Counted from the stretch's first letter, positions 34,948-44,555 are shown. The stretch is DNA of 64,000 bases from Mycobacterium heidelbergense (GCF_010730745.1 NZ_AP022615.1:2232001-2296000); one strand, 5' to 3'. Numbers and translations are program-made. Notes: generated by a model from the letters alone, not told the origin.

Positions 34948-36147
34948 CTAGTCCGGCAGGTGCGGCATTTCGAGGCCCGGGTCGCGGCCGACGAGCACCG
35001 CGGGCGTGAGCGCGGATCGGCCGTAGCGTTCCCGTACCCGGTCGATCGCCGCGTCGACCTCGTCGCGGCGGGATGCCTCGCCGAACGGCAGCAGCAGCTG
35101 CTGGGCGCCGCTGCGGTCGATGCTCGACACCGCGAAGCCGACCAGCGTCAGCCCGCGCTGCGCGATCAGGGGCTCCGCCGCCGCGACCAACTGCCGGGCG
35201 GCCGCCAGGATGGGCGGCGTCGACGACGTGGCCCACGGCAACGTGTGCGACCGCGTCGCCCGGCCGAAGTCATCGAACCGCAGGCGTAGCGTCACCGTGC
35301 GCCCGGTGCGTCCGGCGGCGCGCATCCGGCCGGTGATCCGGTCGATCAGGTTGACCACCACGGCGTCGACCTCGGTGGCCGACATGCGATTCCCGGCGCG
35401 ACCCAGCGCCCGCTGGGCGCCCACGGACCGGCGACGCACACCGGTCGTCACCCGGCGGCGGTCGATGTTGCGGGACAGCGCGTACAGCTGGCGGCCCATC
35501 GCCGCGCCCAGCAGGGAGGCCAGCATCGACTCGCTGAGCTCGGCGACGTCGGCGACGGTCGTGATGCCGTGCGCGTGCAGTTTTTCGGCGGTCTTGGCGC
35601 CCACACCCCAGAGCCGACGCACCGGCAGCGGGCGCAGGAATGCCAGCTCTCGATCGGGCGGCACCAGCAGGAGTCCGTCGGGCTTGGCTTCTTGGCTGGC
35701 GACCTTGGCGAGAAACTTGGTCCGGGCGACGCCGACGGTGATGGGCAGGCCGACGCGGTCGCGCACGTCGGCGCGCAGCCGCTCCGCGATCTGGACCGGC
35801 GTGCCGGAGACCCGGCGCAGGCCGCCGACGTCGAGGAAGGCCTCGTCCACCGACAGCGGCTCCACGATCGGTGTGCAATCGCGAAACACCTCGAACACGG
35901 CGTCGCTGGCGCGGCTATAGGCGCCCATCCGGGGCGGCACCACCACGGCGCGCGGGCACAGGCGCCGCGCCTGCGCCCCGCCCATCGCCGTGCGCACGCC
36001 GTAGGCCTTGGCCTCGTAGCTGGCCGCCAGCACCACCCCGCCGCCGACGATCACCGGGCGGCCCCGCAGCGCCGGGTCGTCGCGCTGTTCGACGGACGCG
36101 TAGAAGGAGTCCAGGTCCGCGTGCAGGATGGACGCATCGCACCGCAC
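34948..36147 (-). CDS. dinB: DNA polymerase IV (Y-family, DinB)
   Basis: The product is 399 residues from GTG 36147 (VRCDASILHADLDSFYASVEQ). The frame runs on upstream through dispersed repeat copy C, and I do not include that part. Y-family motifs are present: LHADLDSFYASVE (metal-binding Asp), SYEAKAYGVRTAM, EPLSVDEAFLDV (catalytic Asp-Glu), GVARTKFLAKVAS and the helix-hairpin-helix RLWGVGAKTAEKL. The C-terminus holds QQLLLPF, a beta-clamp binding motif. It carries out error-prone translesion synthesis. It is placed between vapBC and ethR, a position not expected from H37Rv. Confidence 0.9.
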   Translation of the reverse strand: MRCDASILHADLDSFYASVEQRDDPALRGRPVIVGGGVVLAASYEAKAYGVRTAMGGAQARRLCPRAVVVPPRMGAYSRASDAVFEVFRDCTPIVEPLSVDEAFLDVGGLRRVSGTPVQIAERLRADVRDRVGLPITVGVARTKFLAKVASQEAKPDGLLLVPPDRELAFLRPLPVRRLWGVGAKTAEKLHAHGITTVADVAELSESMLASLLGAAMGRQLYALSRNIDRRRVTTGVRRRSVGAQRALGRAGNRMSATEVDAVVVNLIDRITGRMRAAGRTGRTVTLRLRFDDFGRATRSHTLPWATSSTPPILAAARQLVAAAEPLIAQRGLTLVGFAVSSIDRSGAQQLLLPFGEASRRDEVDAAIDRVRERYGRSALTPAVLVGRDPGLEMPHLPD

Positions 36148-36191
36148 GAACAGATGTTCGCACGCGGGTGTGACAGCTAAGGCCTGACGTT

Positions 36192-36307
36192 GGCTGACGG
36201 TTCGTGACTCGGGGCGGGTCACGCCGGCCACGTCGTGGTGGTCACAATTGTCACATGCGTCTCGGCGTGGCGGGCACACACGCTTTTGCCCGCTTCACAG
36301 CGACAAA
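36192..36307 (+). repeat. Dispersed intergenic repeat, copy C (partial)
   Basis: This stretch matches the first block of copy A and the reverse complement of copy B: GTGGTGGTCACAATTGTCAC, then GCGTCTCGGCG, GGGCACACACG, TTTTGCCCGCTTCACAGC and GACAAA. Upstream similarity with copy B continues through GGGCGGGTCACGCC. The second block of copies A and B (around TCGCGCGTAGG) is absent. It lies between the divergently placed dinB start and the ethR 3' end. Confidence 0.7.
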
Positions 36308-36369
36308 AAAGCGGTCAGCAGTCGCTCATAAGTAGGTAACAACCCCCGACGAACTCACGGACCTGACGT

Positions 36370-37011
36370 CTAGCCGGGCTCGCCGTAGATGCTGGTGACC
36401 CAGATGTGGGTGAGGGTGTCGACGACCCGGTCCTCGTCGACCGCGGGGGTCTCGGCGGACAGGGCGGCCATCATGGTGCGCTCGTTCATCTGGTTCAGCG
36501 ACGTCGCCAGGTCCGCCGCCGGGATGGTCTCCGGCGCGGCGCCGCGCGCCCGCTCGGCGGTGATCATGGCCGCCGTCTGGTCGATCCACTTCTGCATGAA
36601 CCCCAACCACGTCGCCCGCAGCTCCGAGCTGGTGGCCAGCGCCTCCGTCGCGGCCCGCGCCAGCGGCCGGTGCGTGGCGAATGCGGTGAAGAACGCCTTG
36701 ATGCCGTTGCGCCACACCCGCCGCGGGTCCGTCGGTAGCCGCTGCACCGCGCCGTCGAACTCGGAATCGGCCCGGGCGATCACCGGCTCCAGCAGCGACA
36801 GCAGCACCGCCTCCTTGGACTTGAAATAGAAGTAGAACGTCGGCCGCGACAGGCCGGCGCCCTTGGCCAGGTCGTCGACCGAGATGTCGGCGAGCGATCG
36901 CTCTTCCAGCAGCCGCTCGGCGGTCGCCAGGATCGCCTGCTCGCGGTCGTCGCCCGAGGGCCGCATGGAACGGCGGCCACGCAGGGCACGAGTCTGGCCG
37001 GCGGTAGTCAC
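36370..37011 (-). CDS. ethR: TetR-family repressor EthR
   Basis: The 213-residue product starts at GTG 37011. The N-terminal helix-turn-helix reads ADISVDDLAKGAGLSRPTFY, followed by FYFKSKEAVLLSLLEP. The C-terminal part carries conserved EthR stretches (NQMNERTMMAALSAE and TLTHIWVTSIYGEPG). EthR represses the divergent ethA gene and thereby sets sensitivity to ethionamide. The 76-bp gap to ethA, the gene order and the length match the M. tuberculosis pair. Confidence 0.94.
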   Translation of the reverse strand: MTTAGQTRALRGRRSMRPSGDDREQAILATAERLLEERSLADISVDDLAKGAGLSRPTFYFYFKSKEAVLLSLLEPVIARADSEFDGAVQRLPTDPRRVWRNGIKAFFTAFATHRPLARAATEALATSSELRATWLGFMQKWIDQTAAMITAERARGAAPETIPAADLATSLNQMNERTMMAALSAETPAVDEDRVVDTLTHIWVTSIYGEPG

Positions 37012-37087
37012 GGCGGCTACTTTACACGGAGTCGAAAGTTTCGACACCCCGTTGACGCACTCGACACCGCGTTGATAACGTGGCCCC
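37012..37087. promoter_or_regulatory. ethR/ethA divergent promoter with EthR operator
   Basis: The 76-bp gap contains repeated half-sites: GTCGAAAGTTTCGAC (37031-37045) is a near-perfect palindrome, and GTTGACGCACTCGAC and a further TCGACACCGCGTTGAT follow in phase. The order of these units is like the EthR operator of M. tuberculosis as I recall it, where several EthR dimers bind together. Both promoters must lie within this short region. Confidence 0.75.
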
Positions 37088-38557
37088 ATGACTGAGCACC
37101 TCGACGTCGTCATCGTGGGCGCCGGCATCTCCGGCGTGAGCGCCGCCTGGCACCTGCAGGACCGCTGCCCGACCAAGAGCTACGCCATCCTCGAACGCCG
37201 CGACGATCTGGGCGGCACATGGGACCTGTTCAAGTACCCCGGCATCCGCTCGGACTCGGACATGTTCACCCTCGGGTTCCGGTTCAAGCCGTGGCGCTCG
37301 GCGAAGTCGATCGCCGACGGCGCCTCGATCAAGGCCTATATCAGGGAGACGGCGGTCGAGAGCCGGATCGACCGGCACATCCGCTACCGCCACCGGGTTC
37401 TGGCCGCCGACTGGTCCGACGCCGACAACCGCTGGACTTTGACCGTGGAGAACGACGGCCGCCGGTACGACATCACCTGCTCCTTCCTGCTCGCCTGCAC
37501 CGGCTACTACAACTACGACGAGGGATACACGCCCACCTTCCCCGGCTCCGAGGACTTCGAGGGCACGATCGTCCACCCGCAGCACTGGCCGGAAGACCTT
37601 GACTACCAGGGCAAGAAGATCGTCGTCATCGGGTCCGGCGCCACCGCGATCACGCTGATCCCGGCTCTGGTGAACTCGGGCTCCGGTCATGTCACGATGC
37701 TGCAGCGCTCGCCGACCTACATCGGCTCACTGCCCGGGGTTGACCCCTTCGCCGTGCGGGCCAACCGGTGGCTGCCGGACCGCCTTGCGCATATCGCGAA
37801 TCGCTGGAAAGCCATCGCGTTCAGCACCTTCCAGTATCAGTTGTCCCGGAAACGCCCCGCCTACATGCGCAAGACGTTGATGACGATGGCGCAGCGACGC
37901 CTGCCGAAGGGCTACGACGTCGAAAAGCACTTCGGGCCCAGTTACAACGTCTGGGACCAGCGGCTGTGCCTGGCCCCCGACGGCGATTTCTTCCGGACTA
38001 TCCGGCACGGCAAGGCGGACGTCGTCACCGACACCATCGACCGGTTCACCAAGTCCGGGATCAGGCTCACCTCGGGTGAGGAGTTGCAGGCCGACATCAT
38101 CGTCACCGCAACGGGATTGAACATGCAGTTGCTGGGTGGGGTGCAGCCGTCGAGGAACGGTGAGCCCTTCGAACTGACATCGTTGATGACCTACAAGGGC
38201 TTGATGTTCTCCGGCGTCCCCAATTTCGCCATCACCTTTGGGTACACGAATGCGTCGTGGACGCTGAAGGCCGACCTGGTCTCCGAATTCGTCTGCCGGT
38301 TGCTGAACTACATGGATGCCAAGGGTTTTGACACCGTGGAGCCGCAGCGGCCGGGCGTTGACGTTGACGAGTTGCCGTTCATGGACTTCAACCCGGGCTA
38401 CTTCCAGCGTTCGGTGCACATGCTCCCCAAATCGGGGTCGCGCGCGCCGTGGCGGCTCAAGCAGAACTACTTCTTTGACATGCGCACGATCCGGCGCGGC
38501 AAGATCGACGACGAGGGCCTGCGGTTCGCCAAAAAGCCTGCGGCGGTTGCTGTTTAG
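37088..38557 (+). CDS. ethA: Baeyer-Villiger monooxygenase EthA
   Basis: The 489-residue product equals EthA in length. Motifs in order are the FAD-binding GAGISG (11-16), the Baeyer-Villiger fingerprint FEGTIVHPQHW (about 157-167), the NADPH-binding VIGSGATAITL, and a C-terminal part ending FDMRTIRRGKIDDEGLRFAK. It oxidises ketones and thioamides and activates the prodrug ethionamide. It is divergent from ethR. The last about 100 bp are copied three more times downstream in the tandem array. Confidence 0.95.
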   Translation: MTEHLDVVIVGAGISGVSAAWHLQDRCPTKSYAILERRDDLGGTWDLFKYPGIRSDSDMFTLGFRFKPWRSAKSIADGASIKAYIRETAVESRIDRHIRYRHRVLAADWSDADNRWTLTVENDGRRYDITCSFLLACTGYYNYDEGYTPTFPGSEDFEGTIVHPQHWPEDLDYQGKKIVVIGSGATAITLIPALVNSGSGHVTMLQRSPTYIGSLPGVDPFAVRANRWLPDRLAHIANRWKAIAFSTFQYQLSRKRPAYMRKTLMTMAQRRLPKGYDVEKHFGPSYNVWDQRLCLAPDGDFFRTIRHGKADVVTDTIDRFTKSGIRLTSGEELQADIIVTATGLNMQLLGGVQPSRNGEPFELTSLMTYKGLMFSGVPNFAITFGYTNASWTLKADLVSEFVCRLLNYMDAKGFDTVEPQRPGVDVDELPFMDFNPGYFQRSVHMLPKSGSRAPWRLKQNYFFDMRTIRRGKIDDEGLRFAKKPAAVAV

Positions 38558-38739
38558 GGCGATGCACTGGATGCACGGCTGTCGAGAAGTTTCTTTACGG
38601 GTATCAACGGAGCCGTGACCGCATGCTGCACGGGTGGGTATCGGCGTGATGGAGGAAACCTGGCCGACTGCCATCCAAGCCGGCAGTGGTCTCGGAGTAA
38701 CGGATCGCCACACGCCCAGCTGAGAAGCACATCAATAAC

Positions 38740-38769
38740 GATGGGCCCCTTCTTGCGAAGGGGCCCATC
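38740..38769. terminator. Module 1 hairpin terminator
   Basis: GATGGGCCCCTT (38740-38751) and AAGGGGCCCATC (38758-38769) form a perfect 12-bp stem with loop CTTGCG. It lies between the convergent ends of ethA and paralogue A. Copies in modules 2 and 3 have changed stem bases but keep pairing. Confidence 0.8.
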
Positions 38770-38812
38770 GCCGTTGGTGGTCACCGGCTCGCATCGGCGA
38801 CCGCCGCCGGGC

Positions 38813-40006
38813 TTACAGCAACTTGAGCAGGTTGGCGATCAACAACCCGATTTGGCCCGCCAGCGCTCCGCCGAAGTTGCTAATCATCGACGGGAGGTTC
38901 GACACGAACGAGGGGAGGCTTTGTAGCATTGCGGTCAATTGAGTGCTAAAGGTGTTGATCATGGGACTCCACCCGTTGGTCAGGGTATTCACGAATTGCT
39001 GCACTGTGGTGGCGCCAGGGGCGGCCATTCCCGGGCCGAATGTTTGCTGGCCAAAGGTGATGTAGTGCTGGAGCCATCCAGTCGGTGCAAGAGTTAAGAG
39101 TCCATTGATTAAGTTTGTCCGGGTCGCGCTCTGGGGGACGCCCTTGAGTAGGGCGTCAACGAACGCGCCAGGAGTATTCAATAAATACGTGAGTGCCGTT
39201 GTCGGATTTCCAGCATTCCACGCCTGCAACGCCGAATTAAGCGAGGGCCCGATACCCTTGGAAATGAGTGAGAGAGACGTCGAAGCAAGTTGGTCGCCGA
39301 CTATCGACAGCAAGTTGTTTGAGGAGAAGGTAGGTGTGGAAATCGTCCAATTGTACAGGTTTGAGACATTCGCTAGCACACTACTTGGGATACGCAAGAT
39401 ACCTTCCAGCGGCGCACCGATACCGATGAATGGTCCTGATATCCACCCGGACAGAATTAGATTCAGCGCAGTGCTAATGGAAGTTTTGCTGCCAGTTGCG
39501 AGGATGGCATTCGCGTTGGTGATAGCCTGCCAGGCGGTGCCGTTCGGGCCGAAAGTCTTGACGGCCGCCAAGCCCGCCTGCTGGTATGCCGAGACGTAGG
39601 CGTTGGCGTAGCCGACCCAGTTATCACCGATCTGCTGCAAGACCGGGAACGGATCCGCAAGCCACTCACTGGCAAGCACCGGCAGATTGGTGACGACCGT
39701 CTGGTAAGCGTCATTCCAGGTCTGGACGACGAGGTTGCCGGTGATGGAGCTGACAACATCCCCGGGGACGGCGGCCGCGGCCGCTCCGCTGCTGGCGAGG
39801 GAGGCGAGTTGGTTTTCCATACCGGCGAACAGGTCCATCATGCCGCTGCTGGCGTCGGTGAGTTGGATGTCTGACACGCTCAGCTGGCGTAGTTGTTGGG
39901 TCACGTGAAGGCCGGGCAGGTGCTGGGCCATCGGGCCTGCGGCGAGGATTGCGGCGCTGGCCAGAGCGACTCCAGCGGTGATGTGGGGGCGGGCTGCGAG
40001 ATCCAC
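38813..40006 (-). CDS. Tandem paralogue A, Ala/Leu-rich hypothetical exported protein
   Basis: The product is about 397 residues. I chose GTG 40006 because AAAGGAG lies six bases before it; the ATG two codons earlier touches that site. The N-terminus has one Arg/His-containing stretch (VDLAARPHITAGVALASAA) and a hydrophobic segment ending GPMAQ, like a signal sequence or anchor. The C-terminus is a run of amphipathic Leu/Ile-rich helices ending LLIANLLKLL. No known domain or catalytic motif is seen. Paralogues B and C share the two ends but differ in the middle. I do not assign a function; a secreted or envelope-associated protein is an inference. Confidence 0.8.
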   Translation of the reverse strand: MDLAARPHITAGVALASAAILAAGPMAQHLPGLHVTQQLRQLSVSDIQLTDASSGMMDLFAGMENQLASLASSGAAAAAVPGDVVSSITGNLVVQTWNDAYQTVVTNLPVLASEWLADPFPVLQQIGDNWVGYANAYVSAYQQAGLAAVKTFGPNGTAWQAITNANAILATGSKTSISTALNLILSGWISGPFIGIGAPLEGILRIPSSVLANVSNLYNWTISTPTFSSNNLLSIVGDQLASTSLSLISKGIGPSLNSALQAWNAGNPTTALTYLLNTPGAFVDALLKGVPQSATRTNLINGLLTLAPTGWLQHYITFGQQTFGPGMAAPGATTVQQFVNTLTNGWSPMINTFSTQLTAMLQSLPSFVSNLPSMISNFGGALAGQIGLLIANLLKLL

Positions 40007-41247
40007 GACCATCTCCTTTGCACAATTCTGAATAACGACGAAATGAACGTACCTGCCAATTATGTTGAGCGAATTGTGAGCGACAAACTAGGTAATTAAC
40101 TCTGGTGGTATGCATTAGCGGCAAACCTGATCTAAGCGAATGGGACGCTATTATCCGAATTGGTCTAAATGGAAGGCCCTGCCACAAGCATTTATTGGCA
40201 GTATTGGAGTTAACGTGGCGCGACGTGGTTGTCGGGTGTCGACAGCACCATGAGGGGAGGGCGTCGTCGCGCAACGTCGCCCTCAGGACCGCCCGCATTG
40301 ATTGCCGGTGGATTTCACGCGCAGCACCACGGCATGCTGACGCGAGCGGCCAGCTAAAACACTCATACGGCTTGTCCGTACAGCGACGGCCCAAGAAGGT
40401 AACCGTCGGTGGAGTCACAGACAACCAACGAAGGTCAGCGCACGCCAGGCCGGACAGCGCCGGTGTGTGCTTGTGGGACAAGTCAATCCGATCACGTCCG
40501 GCGATCCACAAGCGGTCGTCGGGGATAAGGGTCGGGCACGCCACACCCGCCACCTCTTCTGGGTGGGCTGTAAAGCAGTGCGCACGGGAGTGGCCCCGGT
40601 GATCACGGCGGGGTGATCGCCGAAGGGGTTCGGCCAACTCAGAGCAGCAGTAGACCCGGTGGGTGCGGGACGGCCTTTCGTCACTGGCCGCTATTGGCCG
40701 TCGCAGATCAGTTGACCGAAGATTGAGGCGCATCGCGAAGTCATCGTGCGCTGTGTGCCGCGACGGATCGCAGCGCCTCGGCGACGAGCACCGTCTGGCC
40801 GCATCGGTGTAGGCAGTGACGCGCTATCTCTCAGCAAATACGGGAGCGGTCCTGTATACCCTGGCGAGCAATCGTGTTGCTGCGGTAGTAGCTATCTTAA
40901 GCACGGGGGGCGAATGTGGATCGGATCGCTACCGATAAGTAATTTCATTTTAAACTATTACATCGGGGGCCATAGTTTGCTGCTGACACATATGCGGCGC
41001 AGCTACCAGGATCTTTTAAACCTGTGATGATTGCGGACCTGGACGTTGGCGAAGCGATCACCTTAAGCTTCTCTAAAACGCCACGGGCCCAGGTTCTTGG
41101 CAGGTACTTCGAGCAGCTCGTCCCCACGTGACCGCCCGAGTTGCTCTGGGCGTACGAGCACCATCTCCGTAGGTCAGCGTGGGTGGGGGCCGCGGTGAAT
41201 GCGAACCCGGTGTCGGGACTCTAAGCGATTGCGGACCTTGAGACTTC
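40007..41247. other. Conserved non-coding part of module 1
   Basis: About 1.24 kb without a supported gene. The first about 200 bases are AT-rich and conserved in all modules (ATTCTGAATAACGACGAAAT, ATTGGTCTAAA and CATTTATTGGCAG), and should contain the promoter of paralogue A on the minus strand. Further blocks shared with modules 2 and 3 are CACCACGGCATGCTGACGCG, GCTATCTTAAG and AAGCGATCACCTTAAGCTTC. Short frames in this stretch are not kept between copies. Confidence 0.65.
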
Positions 41248-41385
41248 ATGCCTGGTCTGCCCGTTGAATACCGCGTCGGTGTCATCAAGCAGAACTCCCT
41301 CTTCGACATGCGAACGATCCGGCGCGGCAAGATCGACGACGAGGGCCTGCGGTTCGCCAAAAGGCCTGTAGCGGTTGCTGTTTAA
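41248..41385 (+). pseudogene. ethA 3'-end duplicate, tail 2 (frame intact)
   Basis: A 45-codon frame from ATG 41248 ends FDMRTIRRGKIDDEGLRFAK then RPVAVAV, matching the EthA C-terminus from KQN onward with few changes. The first 13 residues (MPGLPVEYRVGVI) do not match EthA, so the similarity begins at a junction. There is no ribosome binding site of note. It is a partial duplicate rather than a functional monooxygenase. Confidence 0.85.
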
Positions 41386-41647
41386 GCCGGTGCACTGGGT
41401 GCGCTGCTGTCGAGAAGGTTCTTTACTGGTATCAACGGAGCCGTGACCATATGCCGCATGGCTGGGAAACTCCCCAACCTGTAGCACGGTTAAAACCCCG
41501 CGACTGGGTCGTCCAAAATCCACAGAGCGAATGGCATTTCATAGCAACGTCGGTGTTGTGGAGGAACCCTGATCGCTGCCGTTCAGCCCGCATTGGTCGC
41601 GTGGTCCCGAATGCGGCAGGCTCAGCTGAGAAGCACACCGATAAACG

Positions 41648-41679
41648 ATTCGGCCCCCTCCTTGCGAAGGGGGCCGAAT
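41648..41679. terminator. Module 2 hairpin terminator
   Basis: ATTCGGCCCCCT (41648-41659) and AGGGGGCCGAAT (41668-41679) form a perfect 12-bp stem with an 8-base loop. The position relative to the following gene is the same as in module 1, but stem bases differ in a compensating way. Confidence 0.8.
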
Positions 41680-41721
41680 GCCGTTGGTGGTCACCGGCTC
41701 GCATCGGTGACCATACGGGTC

Positions 41722-42903
41722 TCAGAGCAACTTGAGCAGGTTGGAAATCAACAACCCAATGTTGCTTGCCAACAAACCGCCGAAGTTGCTCAATATCGAC
41801 GGGAGATTGGCCACGACCGAGGGGATGCTGTGCAGCAGTGACGTCAATCCACCACTAATGGTGTTGACGACGGGGGTCAAAGATGGCCAGCCGTTGGTCA
41901 GTTGGTTCACAAACGCCTGGGCTGCGCCTGACAGACTGCCGCCGGTCGCGATGTTCACCGCGCTAGGAGCCACGATTTGCTGCGCGAGACCCGGGTTGAG
42001 CAAGGTCACCAACTCGTGAACTAGGCCATTGGAACCCAGCAAGCCCGTAAACCCGTTGAGGGCGGCGTTTGTTGTCGCACCGGGGGTATTGAGCAGGTTG
42101 GCCAGCGCCCCCAACGCGTCCCCACCGGTCCACGAATTGTAAACAGCCTGAAGACTGCTACCCAGTGCTGTCTGCGCTGCGGCGACCGGGCTGAAGAGGC
42201 CTAAGAGACCAATAAAAGTGACATCAGTATTCACCAAATAGCTGGTTGCGTTCGAAAGATTTTTCGTGATGTCCACGGGGATCTGCAGGATCTTTTCGAG
42301 TGGCAGCAAGATATTTGAGATGGGGATGTTGTACAGGGCTAAGTACAAGGTGCTCACCGCGGCGCTGATCTTGCCGGTCGTGAGATCGGTCCACGCCGTT
42401 TGGAGAAGCGGCCCAAAGCTACTACTAGTATTGCCGGTGAAGTACCCCACAGCGGCGGCCGCGGAGGTTTGGTACGCCCCGACGTAGGTGTTGGCGTAGT
42501 CGACCCAGTTTGCAGCGGCCTGCTGCGGGATCACAAAAGGAACCTTGCTCCACGTGTTGTACAGCGTCTGCAGGTTCGCCCCCGTCGCCTGGAACGTGTT
42601 GACCCACGTCGCGAGGGGAAGGGGTAGTGCAGCGGGGTTAATAAAGTCGGTGAGCGCAGCCGCAGGCACAGCGACCGCGCCGACACCACCAGCCAGCGAA
42701 GCGAGCTCGTTTTCCACACCGGCGAACAGGTCAACCATGCTGTCAGCGGCACCGGCGAGCTGGATGTTGGAAACGCTTATCTGGGAGAGCTGATGGGCCA
42801 GGCGAAGGTCGGGCAGGTGCTGGACCATGGGGCTGACGGCGAGGACAGCGGCGCTGGCCAGGGCGACTCCGGTGGTGATGTGGGGGCGGGCTGCGAGGTC
42901 CAC
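41722..42903 (-). CDS. Tandem paralogue B, Ala/Leu-rich hypothetical exported protein
   Basis: The product is about 393 residues from GTG 42903, with AAAGGAG six bases upstream as in the other two copies. The N-terminus (VDLAARPHITTGVALASAAV, then SPMVQHLPDL) and the C-terminus (SIPSVVANLPSILSNFGGLL, ending SNLLKLL) are close to paralogues A and C. The middle differs strongly but keeps YANTYVGAYQT in the place of YANAYVSAYQQ in A. No known domain is visible. The upstream about 200 bases are nearly the same as for paralogue A, so expression is probably similar. Confidence 0.8.
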   Translation of the reverse strand: MDLAARPHITTGVALASAAVLAVSPMVQHLPDLRLAHQLSQISVSNIQLAGAADSMVDLFAGVENELASLAGGVGAVAVPAAALTDFINPAALPLPLATWVNTFQATGANLQTLYNTWSKVPFVIPQQAAANWVDYANTYVGAYQTSAAAAVGYFTGNTSSSFGPLLQTAWTDLTTGKISAAVSTLYLALYNIPISNILLPLEKILQIPVDITKNLSNATSYLVNTDVTFIGLLGLFSPVAAAQTALGSSLQAVYNSWTGGDALGALANLLNTPGATTNAALNGFTGLLGSNGLVHELVTLLNPGLAQQIVAPSAVNIATGGSLSGAAQAFVNQLTNGWPSLTPVVNTISGGLTSLLHSIPSVVANLPSILSNFGGLLASNIGLLISNLLKLL

Positions 42904-44099
42904 GACCATCTCCTTTGCACAATTCTGAATAACGACGAAATGAACGTACCTGGAAATTATGGTGAGCAAATCGCGGCAACAAAATAGGTAAATCACTATG
43001 GCGATATGTATTAACAGCAAACCTGCTCTAACTGCATGATCCAGCTATTATCTGAATTGGTCTAAACGGATGGTCCGCCACAAGCATTTATTGGCAGCAT
43101 TGGAGTAACGTGACGGCGCGCTGTTGTCAAGTGTCGGCAGCACCATAATGGGAGGGCCTCGCGGTACGACGTCGCCCTCAGGGCTACCCGTATTGATTGC
43201 CGGTGGATTTCACCGCGCAGCACCACGGCATGCTGACGCGAGCGGGCAGGTAAACAGTCGTGCGTCGTGTCCGTCATCGCTACGAGACGAGGGAGATAAC
43301 CGTCGGTGGAGTCAGAGACAACCCACGAGGGTAGCGCACGCCTGGCCGGACAGCACCGGTGTGTGCTTGTGGCACAAGCTAATCCGATCACGCGCGGCGA
43401 TCCACAGTGCTCGCCGGGGACAAGGGTCGGGTACACCACACCCACCACTTACTTTGGGTGAACCATAAAACAGTGCGCACGTCGGTGGCCCCGGCGATCA
43501 CGGCGAGGTGATCGCCGAAGGGGTTGGGCCAACTCAGAGCAGCAGGGGGCTCAGCGGGTGCGGGCGGGTTTTCCGCGCTGGCCCCGCTGCCTGGTTGCGG
43601 CGGACCAGTTGGCCCGGGATCGAGGTGCTGCGTGCCCGCGACAGATCGCAGCGCCTCGGCGACGAGCAGGGCCTGGCCGCGTCGGTGTCAGCGGCGGAGC
43701 ACGATCTCTCAGCAAATACAAGAGCGTTCGGTACGGCCTGGCAAACAATCGTATTGTTGCGGCAATAGCTATCTTAAGTATGGAAGTGAATGCGGGGCGA
43801 TTGGTTACCGGCAGGTAGTTTCGTTTTAAACTATTTTGGCGGCGACAGTAGTTCGCTGCAGCACATGTATAGCGCGGCTACCAGTACTTTTTAGCCCTAT
43901 CGTGATTGCGGAGTCACGCATTACTGAAGCGATCACCTTAAGCTTCTCTAAAACGCCACGAGCCCAGGTTCTTTCCAGGTACTTCCAGCAGCTCGTCCCC
44001 ACGTGACCGCCCGAGCATCGTCTCCGCAGGCCAGCGTGGGCGGGGGCCACGGTGAATGTCGGTATCGGGGACTTCAGCGATTGCGGGATCTGAGATCTC
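42904..44099. other. Conserved non-coding part of module 2
   Basis: About 1.2 kb without a supported gene, aligned with 40007-41247. The promoter-proximal part matches module 1 over long stretches (CACAATTCTGAATAACGACG). Other shared blocks are CACCACGGCATGCTGACGCG, TTGTTGCGGCAATAGC with TATCTTAAGT, and AAGCGATCACCTTAAGCTTC. Confidence 0.65.
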
Positions 44100-44236
44100 A
44101 TGCCTGGTCTGCCCGTCGAATACCGCGTCGGCGTCATCAAGCAGAACTACTTCTTCGACGTGCGACGATCCGGCGCGGCAAGATCGACGACGAGGGCCTG
44201 CGGTTCGCCAAAAGGCCTGCGGCGGTTGCTGTTTAA
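44100..44236 (+). pseudogene. ethA 3'-end duplicate, tail 3 (frameshifted)
   Basis: The stretch begins like tail 2 (MPGLPVEYRVGVIKQNYFFD) but lacks one base: GACGTGCGACGATCC stands where tail 2 has GACATGCGAACGATCC. The rest still matches the ethA end through GGCAAGATCGACGACGAGGG and CGGTTGCTGTTTAA. The shifted frame shows that no protein-level selection acts on it. Confidence 0.85.
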
Positions 44237-44480
44237 GGCGGCTCGCTGGGTGCGCTGCCGTCGAGAAGGTTCTTTACTGGTATCAACGGAGCCGTGGCCG
44301 CATGCTGCGCGGCTGGGAAACTCCCCAACCTGTAGCACGGCTAAAACCTTGCGACTGGGTCGCCAAAACCCGCACAGCAAACATTTCGCGGCAACGTCGG
44401 TGCCATGGAGGAAACCTGGCGGACTGCCACCCAGCTGCATTGGACACGTTGTGGCGGGTCGAAAGAGCACGCCAATAAAA

Positions 44481-44514
44481 CGTTCGGCCCCCTCCTTGTG
44501 GAGGGGGCCGAACG
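44481..44514. terminator. Module 3 hairpin terminator
   Basis: CGTTCGGCCCCCTCC (44481-44495) and GGAGGGGGCCGAACG (44500-44514) form a perfect 15-bp stem with a TTGT loop. It is the strongest of the three module hairpins and again lies 40-45 bases before the 3' end of the minus-strand gene. Confidence 0.82.
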
Positions 44515-44555
44515 CCGTTGGTGGTCACCGGCTCGCATCGGCGACCACACGGGTC

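Noticed and set aside
36148..36279. Longer N-terminus for DNA polymerase IV starting in dispersed repeat copy C
   Set aside because: The extra 44 residues read through the repeat, and Y-family proteins begin close to the HADLDSFYASVE motif.
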